From Tubiluchus corallicola (lineage: Eukaryota; Priapulida; Priapulimorpha; Priapulimorphida; Tubiluchidae): a stretch of DNA of 64,000 bases. The stretch is from contig JAQGDQ010000147.1 in assembly GCA_030141605.1 (NCBI GenBank), positions 62,001 through 126,000 of the forward strand, given 5' to 3'. Positions 62,885 through 64,000 of this stretch are shown here, piece after piece. The stretch's first letter is position 1. Every line of letters begins with the position of its first letter. The position numbers were made by a program, and so were the translations under genes. The notes below the pieces were generated by a model. The model saw only the letters and a program-made list of their open reading frames with translations, did not search any database and was not told where the DNA came from.

Positions 62885-64000
62885 GTGAGTTCGATAAATA
62901 TGCTTTTGCTGTTTTTGTTGCCTTTAATATTAACATAGGTGTCTTAGAGACTTGTTTGTAATTTAGGAAAGTTTTTGGTCAAAATTTGGCTGTAGAAACA
63001 GAAGCATTTATTATTCTTTTTTGACATTGACACTGTAGATTTGCCATAATATTAGTTTGAAATTTGCATAAAACCCATGCTCTTTACTGATTTTGCATTT
63101 GAAAGTTGTTATCTTTCGCAGTGATAACTGAAATGGCACAACATGCATAACAATTCCATTCATCTTTGTTTTTATTAAAATGTTCTTTTTAATACCCCAG
63201 TTCATTGTTCTATCTGTTTGTACTTATTTTATTCAATGCGATATTTCTCACATATCACAATTGTAAGCAGAACTCTTTGAAGTGATGTGTTCTGTGGTTA
63301 TGTGCATGAATAATGTCATTGACGAACCACATGACCACGTAAAAATGTTATTACGAAAATGTAAACATTTAATTTCTGCAAATAATGGTAGCAAAATTAG
63401 TGTGTGCAAACTAAGCAATCCCAAACTTAATATGCATGATGTTTACTTTACACAATCTAATATTAATGAAACTAATCAGATTTTCTCGGGACTAGCACTT
63501 GGCTTTCTGCTCACAGCATCTGCATTGAGACAGGCAGGTGGTTGAAGACCAATGGACTATAAATTATGTGTTTTTGTAATGGCAAGAATTTGCCTGTTCA
63601 GCCCAAGTTTCATGCTTTATGATGTCACCACTATAGACAGAAGGTTTATGCATCCTTCAACTTTGATAGTTTGCAATCAACTTTTAAGCATAAAAATGCT
63701 AATGCTAATTCTAGCTTTAATGCAATAGCTGAAATTCTCTGCATACATATTTAACTGTGGTGTTTTATGATGTGTTGGTAATTGCACATTGTAATTTGTA
63801 CATCGATTATGGTGTGTTAACCCACGATGTATGATTTTTGTAATTGTTAGCTAAAATTATGTAAATCAACATACGAAATTCAGTTCAATTCACTGCCAGT
63901 TCTACTGTACATGATAGTCTTATGTAACTGAAAACTTAGAAATTTTTCCACGCTAAACATGTTTAGTGAACATTTAATTTCACTCAACTGTAAAGCATTA
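62885..64000 (+). other. WDR59 intron, open at the right edge
   Basis: No sequence matching the expected RWD continuation of WDR59 was found. An 87-codon frame at 63282-63545 opens with GTG, lacks usable splice context for WDR59 and matches nothing I know. Confidence 0.55.

Noticed and set aside
63282-63545. 87-codon frame as the next WDR59 exon
   Set aside because: No similarity to the expected RWD continuation and no acceptor in the right phase.

Overview
This is nuclear DNA from an animal, almost certainly an invertebrate. It is AT-rich, its genes are split by GT-AG introns of a few hundred bases to several kilobases, and transposable-element relics lie in introns and between genes. The proteins are clearly metazoan (USP deubiquitinase, ABCA3-type transporter, SNAPC2, TMEM161, WDR59). 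I cannot name the phylum.

Layout. (1) 376-2593 (-): the last coding exon of a membrane-anchored USP-family deubiquitinase, continuing upstream. (2) 2.6-9.9 kb: no intact gene; a pogo/Tigger-like element, a dispersed repeat with coding traces and two LINE relics. (3) 9869-14187 (-): an intact-looking Ty3/gypsy-type LTR retrotransposon with 160-bp identical LTRs and one gag-pol frame. (4) 17151-22274 (+): a complete 1707-residue ABCA transporter with no intron in its coding region. (5) 22.3-31.4 kb: intergenic DNA with more LINE relics. (6) 31474-38392 (+): a seven-coding-exon gene that I assemble as SNAPC2 (254 aa). (7) 39002-52481 (-): TMEM161, a tail-to-tail neighbour of SNAPC2, assembled from 12 exons (512 aa). 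Its introns hold a LINE relic and two copies of the pogo-like element, one of them split by a second transposon. (8) 53909-62884 (+), running off the right edge: the first 11 coding exons (410 aa) of WDR59, head-to-head with TMEM161. Its second intron holds a hAT relic and a 134-bp tandem duplication.

The host genes look like unrelated housekeeping genes (ubiquitin removal, lipid transport, snRNA transcription, a membrane protein, amino-acid sensing to mTORC1). Nothing suggests a functional cluster. Exon joins for SNAPC2, TMEM161 and WDR59 were worked out by hand from splice consensus, reading phase and remembered family sequence; every join keeps frame.

The most interesting signal is in the LTR retrotransposon. 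The 16 bases one nucleotide after its 5' LTR, where a tRNA primer-binding site is expected, are perfectly complementary to a segment inside its own LTR. That is the arrangement of Tf1-type self-priming elements, here in an element without a visible chromodomain.
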